The position numbers and the translations under genes are program-made. This document shows positions 18,140 through 27,398 of a stretch of 64,000 nt of DNA, one piece after another. Source of the DNA: Chthonobacter rhizosphaerae. GTDB taxonomy: Bacteria > Pseudomonadota > Alphaproteobacteria > Rhizobiales > Pleomorphomonadaceae. The stretch's first letter is position 1; every line of letters starts with the position of its first letter. The notes under the pieces are model-generated. The model was not told the origin of the DNA, made no database searches, and worked only from the letters and a program-made list of their open reading frames with translations. The stretch is taken from contig NZ_JACDIS010000006.1 in assembly GCF_013839525.1 (NCBI RefSeq), positions 248,001 through 312,000 on the forward strand, given 5' to 3'.

Positions 18140-20611
18140 TCAGTAGAGACCGCCGGTGCCCGTGACGGCCGCGCGGTCGGCTTCCGGGTTCACGGTGGTC
18201 GGGCCGGTGTAGGCTTGGCTGTCGTAGCCGATGACGTCGTAGTTGTCGGCCGGGCCGGTGCCGGGCTTGAACGCCTCGATGATGGTGCCATCGCCGCCGG
18301 AGGAGCGCATGCCGGTCTTCCGGTCGATCGGGATCAGCGCCATGCCTTCGGGTACCCGGAACTCCTGCGGGGGCTGCCCCTCGAGGGCGACCTGGAGGAA
18401 ATCCCGGAACACGGGCGCCGCCATCTGGCCGCCGGTGGAGCCCTGTCCCATGGGACGCGGGGTGTCGTACCCGAGGAAGACGCCGACGGTGAGGTCCGGC
18501 GTGAAGCCGACGAACCAGGCGTCCTTCTCGTCGTTGGTAGTGCCGGTCTTGCCGGCGATCGGCCGGTTCAGGGACTTCACGGCCGTGGCCGTGCCGCGCT
18601 GGACCACGCCCTCCATCATGGAGGTGATCTGGTAGGCGGTCATCGGGTCGAGCACCTGCTCGCGCTCGTCGACGAGCTCCGGCTCGTCCTGCCCGCGCCA
18701 TTCGCCGGCGGTGCAGGCGTCGCAGAGACGCTGGTCGTGCTTGTAGACGGTGCGGCCGAACCGGTCCTGGACGCGGTCGATCAGGGTCGGCTGCACCCGG
18801 CGGCCGCCGTTGGCGATCATCGAGTAGGCGTTGACCATGCGCAGCACGGTGGTCTCGCCGGCGCCGAGGGAGAAGGACAACATGGGCTTCATGTTGTCGT
18901 AGATGCCGAACCGCTTGGCGTACTCGGCCACGAGCGGCATGCCCATGTCCTGGGCGAGGCGGACAGTCATCAGGTTGCGAGACCGCTCGATGCCGGTGCG
19001 CAGGGTCGACGGGCCGCCGAAGCCGCCGCCGTAGTTGGACGGCCGCCACATCTCGAGGCCGGGACCCTGGTCCACCTCGATCGGGCCGTCCAGGATGACG
19101 GACGCCGGCGTGTAGCCGCTGTCGAGGGCGGCGGAGTAGACGAACGGCTTGAACGCCGAGCCGGGCTGCCGCATGGCCTGGGTGGCGCGGTTGAACTCGC
19201 TCTGGGCGAAGGAGAAGCCGCCGACCAGCGCCTTGATGCGGCCGGTGAGCGGGTCCATGGCGACGAGGGCGCCGGAGATCTCGGGCACCTGACGCAGACG
19301 GTAGACGTCGCCCTCGCCGGTGCCGGAGGAGACCTTCTCCACGTAGATCACGTCGCCCGGGTTGAGGACGTCGCTGACGGCGGTGAGCTTGGCGCCGCGC
19401 TTCGGGCCGGTGGCCCAGCGCGCCCAGGTCATCTCCGACAGGGGCAGGACGGCGCGCTCGCGCTCGGTCACCACCTTGCCGGCCGGGGTCTTGGCGGGCT
19501 GCAGGCCGATGATGGCCTCCCGCTCGCCGGCGGAGAGCACGACGGCGAGGCGCCACTCGGGCAGGTCCCAGAAGGCAGGGACGTCGGCGAGCGCGGTGCC
19601 CCAGTCGCCGGAGGGCGCGATGGTCTTCACCGGACCGCGCCAGCCGCGCTCCATGTCGAACTTCATGAGCCCCTTGTGGAGAGCGGCGCGGGCCTGGACC
19701 TGCATCTGCGGGTCGAGCGTGGTGCGCACGGAGAGGCCGCCCTCGTAGAGGCCGTTCTCGCCGTACATGGCGAGCAGGTTGCGGCGGACCTCCTCGACGA
19801 AGTAGTCGGCCGCGAACACGCTGGCGCCGCGGGCCCGGTTGACGACGCGGATCGGCTCCGCCTTAGCGGCCTCGCCCTCCTCGCGGGAGACGTAGCCGTT
19901 GGCGACGATCTGGTCGATCACCCAGTTCCGGCGCTCCATGGCGCGCTCGGCGAACCGGAACGGGTTGTAGTTGTTCGGCGCCTTGGGCAGGGCGGCGAGA
20001 TAGGCGACTTCCGCCAGGGTGAGCTCGGCGACCGACTTGTCGAAATAGGTGAGCGAGGCCGCCGCGACCCCGTAGGCGCCGAGACCGAGGTAGATCTCGT
20101 TCAGGTAGAGCTCGAGGATCTGGTCCTTGGAGAAGGCCTGCTCGATGCGCAGCGCCAGGAGCGCCTCCTTGACCTTGCGCTCGATGGACTGCTCGTTGGT
20201 GAGAAGGAAGTTCTTCGCCACCTGCTGGGTGATGGTGGACGCGCCGACGGGCCGGCGGCCGCTCATCACCAGGTCCACGTTGCGCACCACGGCCGAGCCG
20301 ATGCTGACGAGGTCGATGCCCGGGTGGGAATAGAAGTCCTTGTCCTCGGCGGACAGGAAGGCGAACTTCACATTGTCCGGAATCAGCTGGATCGGCAGGA
20401 AGAGCCGCTTCTCGCGGGCGTATTCGGCGACCAGCTGGCCGTCCGACGCGTGGATGCGCGTCATCACGGGCGGCTCGTACTTCTTCAGCTGGGTGTAGTC
20501 CGGCAGGTCCTCGTTCATGGCCGCCAGATAGACGGCCACGCCCCCGGCGACGAGCAGCAGCATGAAGGCGCCGATCGCGAACAGCCAACCGAAGAACCGA
20601 ACGAAGATCAT
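18140..20611 (-). CDS. mrcA: Penicillin-binding protein 1A, bifunctional transglycosylase/transpeptidase
   Basis: An 823-residue class A PBP that polymerises and crosslinks peptidoglycan. Membrane anchor at about 5-30. The GT51 transglycosylase domain shows EDKDFYSHPGID, TITQQVAKNFLL and LELYLNEIYLGLGAYG. An OB-like insert follows, then the transpeptidase: active-site Ser near 486 in GSAFKP (SxxK), SRN (SxN), and KTGTTNDEKDAWF near 686. ATG 20611 (MIFVRFFGWLF) was chosen because it places the anchor at the N-terminus; 70 further upstream codons read as low-complexity noise. It lies 257 bases behind the amidase gene on the same strand and is probably transcribed with it. Confidence 0.94.
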   Translation of the reverse strand: MIFVRFFGWLFAIGAFMLLLVAGGVAVYLAAMNEDLPDYTQLKKYEPPVMTRIHASDGQLVAEYAREKRLFLPIQLIPDNVKFAFLSAEDKDFYSHPGIDLVSIGSAVVRNVDLVMSGRRPVGASTITQQVAKNFLLTNEQSIERKVKEALLALRIEQAFSKDQILELYLNEIYLGLGAYGVAAASLTYFDKSVAELTLAEVAYLAALPKAPNNYNPFRFAERAMERRNWVIDQIVANGYVSREEGEAAKAEPIRVVNRARGASVFAADYFVEEVRRNLLAMYGENGLYEGGLSVRTTLDPQMQVQARAALHKGLMKFDMERGWRGPVKTIAPSGDWGTALADVPAFWDLPEWRLAVVLSAGEREAIIGLQPAKTPAGKVVTERERAVLPLSEMTWARWATGPKRGAKLTAVSDVLNPGDVIYVEKVSSGTGEGDVYRLRQVPEISGALVAMDPLTGRIKALVGGFSFAQSEFNRATQAMRQPGSAFKPFVYSAALDSGYTPASVILDGPIEVDQGPGLEMWRPSNYGGGFGGPSTLRTGIERSRNLMTVRLAQDMGMPLVAEYAKRFGIYDNMKPMLSFSLGAGETTVLRMVNAYSMIANGGRRVQPTLIDRVQDRFGRTVYKHDQRLCDACTAGEWRGQDEPELVDEREQVLDPMTAYQITSMMEGVVQRGTATAVKSLNRPIAGKTGTTNDEKDAWFVGFTPDLTVGVFLGYDTPRPMGQGSTGGQMAAPVFRDFLQVALEGQPPQEFRVPEGMALIPIDRKTGMRSSGGDGTIIEAFKPGTGPADNYDVIGYDSQAYTGPTTVNPEADRAAVTGTGGLY

Positions 20612-20868
20612 GCTGCCTCGGATACTCTTGCAGGTGCGGCGCCGCCGTCCGGCCGCCGGTCGGGGCGGGAGGACGCCGGCCGCACGCCGGACGGGCCTGA
20701 CGGGCGGGCGCGACGGCAATACGGAAACGGAACGAGCGCGGGATTCGACGATGCCCGCGCAGCCGACACCCTCATCCGCCTTTATGGCGAACGTGGGACC
20801 GGCCCGTTGCGGGATTACCACAACGGGCGGCGCGCTTCATCCGCGCGTACAGCCACCTCACGGGTTTT

Positions 20869-22140
20869 TCATTGTCCGGCGGCGATCTTCGGCCCGAGGA
20901 AACGCATCACGGCCGTGCCCACCGCGTCGGCCACCTTGTTGCGCCAGTCCTCCGAGGTGAGGAGCTTCTCGTCCTGGGTGTTCGACAGGTAGCCGATCTC
21001 CAGGAGGACGGACGGCACGTCCGGCGCGCGCAGCACCCAGAAGCCGGCCGAGCGGTGCGGGTTGCGGATCATCCGGGTGGTGTTGGACAGCTCGCCGACG
21101 AGCGCATTGGCGAAGGAGAGCGAGAAGGTCTGGGTCTCGCGCCGGGTGAGGTCGACCAGGATGTCGGACACCTCGTCCGCCTCCGCCGGCTCCATCTCCA
21201 GACCGGCGACCGCGTCGGCGGCGTTCTCCTTGACGGCGAGCGCCTCGGCCGCCCGGTCGGACGCCTTTTCGGACAGGGTGTAGACGGTCGCGCCGCGGAC
21301 GAAGTCCTCCCGGACCGAGTCGGCGTGGATGGACACGAAGAGATCGGCCGCGCCCTCCCGGGCGAGGCGGACCCGTTCGCGCAAGGGGATGAAGGTGTCG
21401 TCCGACCGGGTCATGGCGACGTCCACCTTGCCGGTCTCCTCCAGGCGCTTCTTCAGCTCGAAGGCGAAGGTCAGCACCACGTCCTTCTCCTTGACGCCGC
21501 TCGACGCGATGGTGCCGGCGTCGACGCCGCCGTGCCCGGGGTCCAGCATGATCAGCGGCCGGGCTCGGCTCGGACCGGACTGGACGAGGCGGTCGCCCTT
21601 GGTGACCGGCACGGCGTTGGACGCCTCGCGGGTCAGGGCCGTCTTCTGCAGCGCCGCCTCGAAGTCCGCCGGCGTCGTCCTGACGAGGTCCACCACCAGC
21701 CGGGCGGCCGCGCCGTCACCGCCCTTCAGCACGAAGGCGCCATCGATGCGGACCGGGGCGGCCGCGTCGAGGACGAGGCGGGACCGACCGCGGGCGAACA
21801 GGCCGTAGCGCCAGCCGGTGACGAGGCCGCGCCCGGTGAGCCCGGCATCGTCCGGCAGCTTGAAGTCGATCTCCGGCAGGTCCACCACGACCCGCCAGGG
21901 ATCGGCGAGCGTGAAGGCGCTGATCTCGACGGACGTCGACAGGTCGAGGATGAAGCGGGTGCGCTCGCCGTCGCCGACGACGCGGGCGTCGGACGCGACG
22001 GGCAGCTCGCCTCCCTGGGAGACGGGCGGCGGCACGGCCGGGTCCGGCGCGACGGCCTCCACCGCGCCGGCGGCGGTGGCCGCCAGGAGGGCGAGAGCCG
22101 CGAGGGCGATTCGGAAGAGAGCGGCAGGCGATGGCGTCAC
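20869..22140 (-). CDS. amiC: N-acetylmuramoyl-L-alanine amidase with AMIN domain
   Basis: A 423-residue periplasmic zinc amidase that cleaves peptide stems from septal peptidoglycan. Starts with GTG at 22140. It has a signal peptide (residues 1-26, ending AAGAVEA), an AMIN domain at about 55-150 that targets it to peptidoglycan or division sites, then an Amidase_3 catalytic domain: MLDPGHGGVDAGTI (zinc His), TRSDD, SIHADS, and the catalytic Glu in LEIGYLSN. It sits just ahead of PBP1A, so hydrolase and synthase are paired. A perfect CtrA-type box lies 52-67 bases upstream of the start. Confidence 0.9.
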   Translation of the reverse strand: MTPSPAALFRIALAALALLAATAAGAVEAVAPDPAVPPPVSQGGELPVASDARVVGDGERTRFILDLSTSVEISAFTLADPWRVVVDLPEIDFKLPDDAGLTGRGLVTGWRYGLFARGRSRLVLDAAAPVRIDGAFVLKGGDGAAARLVVDLVRTTPADFEAALQKTALTREASNAVPVTKGDRLVQSGPSRARPLIMLDPGHGGVDAGTIASSGVKEKDVVLTFAFELKKRLEETGKVDVAMTRSDDTFIPLRERVRLAREGAADLFVSIHADSVREDFVRGATVYTLSEKASDRAAEALAVKENAADAVAGLEMEPAEADEVSDILVDLTRRETQTFSLSFANALVGELSNTTRMIRNPHRSAGFWVLRAPDVPSVLLEIGYLSNTQDEKLLTSEDWRNKVADAVGTAVMRFLGPKIAAGQ

Positions 22141-22853
22141 GCGCGATGTCCCCGAGAGATCGTCATCCTATACCCCGCTAGCGCCGGTGAATTAATGGCT
22201 TCTTAACGATGTGGGCAATGGGCCCGAGATGGCGCCAACTTCCAGCCGGCGAGCGTGCGTTCCAGCGGTTCCAGACTTGCATTGCACGCCGACGATCCGT
22301 AGAACAAGGATCAGGAGCCCGAATCCTCGCCTCGTTTTACTCGAGTGCGGCCAATAGAAGACCCTTCCCTACCGTCCTCGGGCGATCCGCCCGCCGGGGT
22401 GGTGTTCGGGGGTCTTCGAAAAACGGGGCTCGCGATGAAGCGCGGACGCCGGTCGGCATTCTGAAGCGAACCCGACCCCACCGTCACGGCAGATCGACCG
22501 TCCAACACGGTCCTGTCCCGGTGGCGGCAAGGCCGTGCTCTTCCCTCGGACGATGGCGACACGATCGCGGCTTCGCCGTGCGGCCCGACGGCCGCCGGAG
22601 CACACACCATTTCGTTCCGCCTCACCGCAGGCGGCGACCGAAGACACGGGAACGAGCCGCACGTGCCGATGACAAGGCCGATGACAACGACCAGACAGCC
22701 GGGGGCGTCGCGTGCGCCCGGCGCGGTCGTGGAGTCGGTCCGGCGGGCGTCGTTCCGAACGAACCCCACCGACACCCCTATCGACGGCCCTGCGCGCGCC
22801 GCCCTGCCCCTGAGGCGGGACGGCGATCCGGCGCGGCCGGGAGTATTACCGCA
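22141..22853. other. Long divergent intergenic region, probable rne leader
   Basis: 713 bases separate the divergent amidase and rne starts. Apart from the CtrA box it shows no gene with codon structure I trust; open frames here are by-products of high GC. RNase E genes commonly have a long 5' leader through which the enzyme limits its own mRNA. That is a reasonable expectation here, but I could not identify a specific structure. Confidence 0.45.
22192..22207. promoter_or_regulatory. CtrA-type box between amidase gene and rne
   Basis: TTAA (22192-22195), seven bases, TTAAC (22203-22207): an exact match to the full CtrA consensus of alphaproteobacteria. It lies 52-67 bases upstream of the amidase start and about 650 bases upstream of rne, so cell-cycle control of the amidase/PBP1A pair is the more likely reading. 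Confidence 0.55.
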
Positions 22854-25631
22854 ATGCCCAACAAGATGCTTATCGATGCCACCCACCCGGAGGAGACGCG
22901 GGTAGTCGTGGTTCGCGGCAGCCGGGTCGAGGAATTCGATTTCGAGTCCGCCGCCAAGAAGCAACTGAGAGGCAACATCTATCTGGCCAAGGTGACGCGC
23001 GTGGAGCCCTCGCTCCAGGCGGCCTTCGTGGAGTACGGCGGCAACCGCCACGGCTTCCTGGCCTTCTCGGAGATCCATCCGGACTACTACCAGATCCCGG
23101 TCGCCGACCGTCAGGCGCTGATCGAGGCCGAGGAGCGCGAGGAGCGCGAGGAGGCCGAACGGCGCGCCAGGTCGCGCCGGGAGCGTGCCCCCGCCCCCGC
23201 CATGGCCGAGGCGTCCGCCGAGGGCGAGAGCGTCAGCGAGGCGGGAGAAGGCTTCGGCGAAGGCAACGGCGAGTCCGGCGGCGACGAGTTCGCCGTCAGC
23301 GACGCGCCGCGCGGCGGCAACGGCTCGTCCGAGGACGACGAGGACCACGTGGAGTCCGTCGGCGCCGAGGACGCCCTGGAGGAGGTGCCGGAGCGGCGCA
23401 AGCCGCGCATGCGCCAGTACAAGATCCAGGAGGTGATCAAGCGCCGGCAGGTCCTGCTGGTGCAGGTTGTCAAGGAGGAGCGCGGCACCAAGGGTGCGGC
23501 GCTGACCACCTATCTATCGCTCGCCGGCCGCTACTCGGTGCTGATGCCCAATTCCGGCCGGGGCGGCGGCATCAGCCGGAAGATCACCAACGTCACCGAC
23601 CGCAAGCGCCTGAAGGAGATTGCCCACGATCTGGAGGTGCCGGAAGGCATGGGCGTGATCCTGCGCACCGCCGGCGCCTCGCGCACCAAGGCGGAGATCA
23701 AGCGCGACTTCGAATACCTGCTCCGCCTGTGGGAGAACGTGCGCGAGCTGACGCTGCGCTCCGCGGCCCCGACCCTCGTCTACGAGGAGGGCTCGCTGGT
23801 GAAGCGGTCGATCCGCGACCTCTACAACAAGGACATCGACGAGGTCCTGGTCTCGGGCGAGGACAGCTATCGCGAGGCCAAGGACTTCATGCGCATGCTG
23901 ATGCCCAGCCATGCCAAGAACGTCCAGCCGTACCGCGACATCGTGCCGATCTTCGCCCGCTTCGGGGTGGAGCCGCAGCTCGACGCCATGTTCTCGCCCC
24001 AGGTGACCCTGCGCTCGGGCGGCTACATCGTCATCAATCAGACCGAGGCGCTGGTCTCCATCGACGTGAACTCGGGCCGGTCGACCCGCGAGCACAACAT
24101 CGAGGACACCGCGCTCGCCACGAACCTGGAGGCCGCCGAGGAGGTGGCCCGCCAGCTGCGCCTGCGCGACCTCGCCGGCCTGATCGTGATCGACTTCATC
24201 GACATGGAGGAGTCGAAGAACAACAAGTCCGTGGAGCGCAAGCTCAAGGAATGCCTGAAGAACGACCGCGCCCGCATCCAGGTGGGCCGGATCTCGCACT
24301 TCGGCCTGATGGAGATGAGCCGCCAGCGCATCCGCACGGGCGTGCTGGAAGGCTCCACCGAGGTCTGCCCGCACTGCCTGGGCGCCGGCATCGTGCGCTC
24401 CACCGAGTCGGTGGCGCTGCATGTGCTGCGCGCGCTCGAGGACCAGCTGCTGAAGGGCGTGACGCATCACCTGACGGTGCGGACCCGGACGGCGGTGGCG
24501 CTCTACATCCTCAACCAGAAGCGCAAGCACCTGGCGGACCTGGAGGCGCGCTTCGGCCTGAACCTGTCCGTGTCGGCCGACGAGCACCTGGGCAATCAGC
24601 ACTTCGCGCTCGAGCGCGGCGAGATCATCCTGAACCCGCTGCCGCCCCCGCCGCCGACCACCCTCACGCCGGAGAGCGTCCAGCCCTTCGACGAGGAGGA
24701 CCCGGAGATCGAGGAGATCGAGGACGAGGACGAGGAGGAGGAGGAGACCGTCGAGGCGCGGGCCGACCGTCCGCGCGGCGAGCGGTCGGAGCGGAGCGAG
24801 CGGTCGGAGCGAGGCGAGCGGTCGGAGCGCGGCGAGGACGACGGCCAGGGCGGCCGGCGCAAGCGCCGCCGCCGCCGTCGCCGCCGGAACGGCGGGGCCG
24901 AGGGCGCGCTGGAGGCCGGTCAGGCCGGGCACGCTGAGGACGGCGAGGACATGAGTGACGAAGCCTCCGACGAGGCGGGCGAGGACGAGGCGGTGATCGC
25001 CGCCGAGGGCGCGTCCGAGGCGGCGGATCGGGCCGAAGGCGACGAGGGCGCCGGCGAGGGCAAGCGGCGATCGCGCCGCCGGGGCCGTCGCGGCGGCCGT
25101 CGGCGGAATGGCGCTCCGGGCTCGGAGGGCGGCGACGAGACGGCCGGCGACGAGATGGCCGGCGACGAGATGGCGGCTGACGCATCGGACGACGGCGTGA
25201 TGACGGCCGAGGACGGCCGGCAGGCGCTGTCCGAGGCGGCCGCCGCGGCGCTCGGCGACGACGAGGGCGGACCGGACGAGGCCGACGAGGCGCCGACGGC
25301 GGACGCGCTCAACGGCGGCTATGGCGCGGCCTCGACCGGGGAGCCGATGCCGACCGACCTCCACGAGGCCGAGACGGGCGAGACCGGGGCGGCGAACGAC
25401 GACGTGCCCGCCGCCGCGCCGACCTGGACCGATGCGGCTCCGGAACCGGCCGAGGCGGCGCCCGCCGCCGAGGAGACCGCGGCCGAGGAACGCGCGCCCG
25501 AGGAGGCGAGCGCCAACGGCCATGCGGCCGAGGAGGCCGCCGCGCCCGCACCGGCCCCCGCGCCGGCGCCGGAGCCGGAGGACGACCGGCCGAAGCGCTC
25601 GGGCTGGTGGCAGCGCCGCAGCTTCTTCTGA
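22854..25631 (+). CDS. rne: Ribonuclease E
   Basis: A 925-residue endoribonuclease, the core of RNA decay and rRNA/tRNA processing. The start MPNKMLIDATHPEETR was chosen by family alignment; a longer open frame from 22209 is spurious. The S1 domain (from about 35) is split by an acidic, low-complexity insertion of roughly 100 residues, common in alphaproteobacteria. The catalytic Mg-binding aspartates lie in SIDVNSGRST (about 403) and VIDFIDM (about 445), and the zinc-link cysteines in CPHC (about 504). The C-terminal 350 residues are disordered: acidic runs, arginine-rich RNA-binding blocks and a short SER/GER repeat (near 640-660). It ends SGWWQRRSFF. Confidence 0.95.
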   Translation: MPNKMLIDATHPEETRVVVVRGSRVEEFDFESAAKKQLRGNIYLAKVTRVEPSLQAAFVEYGGNRHGFLAFSEIHPDYYQIPVADRQALIEAEEREEREEAERRARSRRERAPAPAMAEASAEGESVSEAGEGFGEGNGESGGDEFAVSDAPRGGNGSSEDDEDHVESVGAEDALEEVPERRKPRMRQYKIQEVIKRRQVLLVQVVKEERGTKGAALTTYLSLAGRYSVLMPNSGRGGGISRKITNVTDRKRLKEIAHDLEVPEGMGVILRTAGASRTKAEIKRDFEYLLRLWENVRELTLRSAAPTLVYEEGSLVKRSIRDLYNKDIDEVLVSGEDSYREAKDFMRMLMPSHAKNVQPYRDIVPIFARFGVEPQLDAMFSPQVTLRSGGYIVINQTEALVSIDVNSGRSTREHNIEDTALATNLEAAEEVARQLRLRDLAGLIVIDFIDMEESKNNKSVERKLKECLKNDRARIQVGRISHFGLMEMSRQRIRTGVLEGSTEVCPHCLGAGIVRSTESVALHVLRALEDQLLKGVTHHLTVRTRTAVALYILNQKRKHLADLEARFGLNLSVSADEHLGNQHFALERGEIILNPLPPPPPTTLTPESVQPFDEEDPEIEEIEDEDEEEEETVEARADRPRGERSERSERSERGERSERGEDDGQGGRRKRRRRRRRRNGGAEGALEAGQAGHAEDGEDMSDEASDEAGEDEAVIAAEGASEAADRAEGDEGAGEGKRRSRRRGRRGGRRRNGAPGSEGGDETAGDEMAGDEMAADASDDGVMTAEDGRQALSEAAAAALGDDEGGPDEADEAPTADALNGGYGAASTGEPMPTDLHEAETGETGAANDDVPAAAPTWTDAAPEPAEAAPAAEETAAEERAPEEASANGHAAEEAAAPAPAPAPAPEPEDDRPKRSGWWQRRSFF

Positions 25632-25660
25632 TCGACCGCGATCAGCCGACATCAAGGGAA

Positions 25661-25684
25661 AGGGCGCCTTCGGGCGCCCTTTTG
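25661..25684 (+). terminator. Intrinsic terminator of rne
   Basis: AGGGCGCC (25661-25668), loop TTCG, GGCGCCCT (25673-25680), then TTT. A perfect 8-bp stem with a stable tetraloop, 30 bases after the rne stop. Confidence 0.9.
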
Positions 25685-25770
25685 CCGTTCAGGGGCGGAT
25701 GGCAGGGCGGGAGAGGTCGGAGGGAGCGACGTCGGCGGGAGGCGGGCGAGACCGCTCTCCCTTCAGGCAA

Positions 25771-25960
25771 CAGCCGACCTGCGCGCCCCTTCGGCCGTGC
25801 CGGCCGACCTGCGCTCACGTTCGGCCGGACCGGCCGCCCTGCGCTCCCCTTCGGCCGGACCGGCCGACCTGCGCTCCCCTTCGGCCGGACCGGCCGACCT
25901 GCGCTCCCCTTCGGCCGGACCGGCCGACCTGCGCTCACCTTCGGCCGGACCGGCCGCCCT
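25771..25960. repeat. Tandem 30-bp minisatellite, six units plus a partial
   Basis: Six contiguous 30-base units (25771-25950) and a partial seventh. The consensus begins CGGCCGACCTGCGCTC and ends TTCGGCCGGAC, with only a few substitutions (CTCACG, CTCCCC, CTCACC; GACCT or GCCCT). There are no spacers, so it is not a CRISPR. Because 30 is a multiple of three, every frame stays open across it and apparent ORFs on both strands are repeat artefacts. GGCCGGACCGGCC is itself palindromic at each junction, so a transcript would form serial hairpins. It lies between the rne terminator and the stop of the convergent aminotransferase gene. Confidence 0.9.
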
Positions 25961-25996
25961 ACCCTTCTCAGCGGGGCGAGCGCTCCGGTCCTCTTC

Positions 25997-27145
25997 TCAG
26001 CGGAGCCAGCGCTCCAGGCGGTCGCAGGCTTCGGCCATGGCGTCGGTGGTGCCGGCGAAGGAGAAGCGAATGTAGGCGTGGCCGCGGTCGGTGTCGAAGT
26101 CAGGGCCGGGGGTGGCGGCGACTCCGGCCTCGGTGAGCATGCGGCGGGCGAAATCGACGCTGTCGTTGGAGAAGCGGCGGACGCTCGCGTAGACGTAGAA
26201 GGCCCCGTCCACGGGTAGGTGGTCGTCGAAGCCGATGGCCGGCAGGCGTTTCAGCAGGAGCGCCCGGTTGGCGGCGTAGCCGGCCTTGACGGTCTCCAGC
26301 TCGTCGGTGGCGTCGAAGGCGGCGAGCGCGGCGCGCTGGGACAGTTCCGACGGGGAGATGAAGAGGTTCTGGGCGATCCGCTCCACCGGCCGGACGAGGT
26401 CGGGCGGCAGCACCATCCAGCCGATGCGCCAGCCGGTCATGCAGTAGTATTTGGAGAAGGAGTTGATCACCACCACGTCGTCGGACGCCTGGAGCGCGGT
26501 GGTCTCCGCGCCGGCGTAGACGAGGCCGTGGTAGATCTCGTCCATGATGAGGGCGATGTCCCGGTCGCGGCAGGCGGCGGCGAGATCGGCGATGCCCTCC
26601 GGCGTCATCATGGTGCCGGACGGGTTGGCGGGAGACGCCACGATGAGGCCCTTGAGCGGGCCGTCCTCGGAGGCGGCCTCGATCAGCGCGGGGGTGACCT
26701 GCCAGCGGGTCTCGGCGGTGGTGGGGATCTCCACCACCGTGAGGCCGAGGGCGGTGATGATGTTGCGGTAGGCCGGATAGCCGGGCGTCGGCAGGCCGAC
26801 CCGGTCGCCCACGTCGAAGAGGGCCAGAAAGGCCAGGTTGAAGGCGCCGGAGGAGCCCTGCGTGACCGCGATCCGCTCGGGCGCGACCTCGACGCCATAG
26901 CGGTCGCGGTAGTGGTCGGCGATGCGGGCGCGCAGCACCGGCAGGCCGAGCGCCTCGGTATAGCCGACCCGGCCGCGGGCGAGCGCGGCCTCGGCGGCGG
27001 CGCGGACGGCCGCCGGCACGGGCGCGCCGGGCTCGCCCACCTCCATGTGGACGATGGACCGCCCTTCCCGCTCCAGCCGGTTGGCCGCGGACATCACGTC
27101 CATGGCCAGGAAGGGCGCGACGCCGCTGCGACGGGACGGTTTCAT
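25997..27145 (-). CDS. PLP-dependent class I/II aminotransferase
   Basis: A 382-residue fold-type I aminotransferase. The PLP lysine is in NSFSKYYCMTGWRIGW; other family marks are VGEPGAPVP near the N-terminus, SPANPSGTMMTPE (substrate carboxylate/PLP Asn), and MDEIYHGLVY (the PLP Asp and Tyr). The final ...AYIRFSFAG holds the conserved carboxylate-binding Arg. Substrate is not determined: aspartate, aromatic or kynurenine-type donors are all possible. It stands alone, convergent with rne and divergent from the M48 protease gene. Confidence 0.85.
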   Translation of the reverse strand: MKPSRRSGVAPFLAMDVMSAANRLEREGRSIVHMEVGEPGAPVPAAVRAAAEAALARGRVGYTEALGLPVLRARIADHYRDRYGVEVAPERIAVTQGSSGAFNLAFLALFDVGDRVGLPTPGYPAYRNIITALGLTVVEIPTTAETRWQVTPALIEAASEDGPLKGLIVASPANPSGTMMTPEGIADLAAACRDRDIALIMDEIYHGLVYAGAETTALQASDDVVVINSFSKYYCMTGWRIGWMVLPPDLVRPVERIAQNLFISPSELSQRAALAAFDATDELETVKAGYAANRALLLKRLPAIGFDDHLPVDGAFYVYASVRRFSNDSVDFARRMLTEAGVAATPGPDFDTDRGHAYIRFSFAGTTDAMAEACDRLERWLR

Positions 27146-27398
27146 CGGGGCTTGCCTCCACTCGCGACCGGCGCGGCGACGGGGCCGGCCGAAAAACTGC
27201 CTGAATCGGACCGCATGGGCAGAACCGGATCAAGTTGACCGGACGGCGCGGCGGCCCTTACCTTCGCGCCTTCCCGGGCGACCCGCGATCGCTATCAGGC
27301 GGCCGGCGACGTGACCAGCCCCGGCGTGACCGGCGGCGAACGGGCGCCCGTCGGCCGGACCGGCGACGGGCCGCGGTGGGGATGGAGGAGAGACCTCG

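Noticed and set aside
22209-22853. A 215-codon N-terminal extension of RNase E
   Set aside because: The extension is low-complexity and lacks homology; the family starts at MPNKMLIDA (22854).
22311-23348. Minus-strand frame over the rne start
   Set aside because: It overlaps the conserved S1 region of rne antisense and shows no domain.
25771-25960. The 30-bp direct repeats as a CRISPR array
   Set aside because: Units are contiguous with no spacers, and no cas genes are in the window.
25642-25960. Repeat-containing frames on both strands as genes for a repetitive protein
   Set aside because: A repeat length divisible by three keeps all frames open; there is no ribosome site, and the rne terminator lies inside the minus-strand frame.
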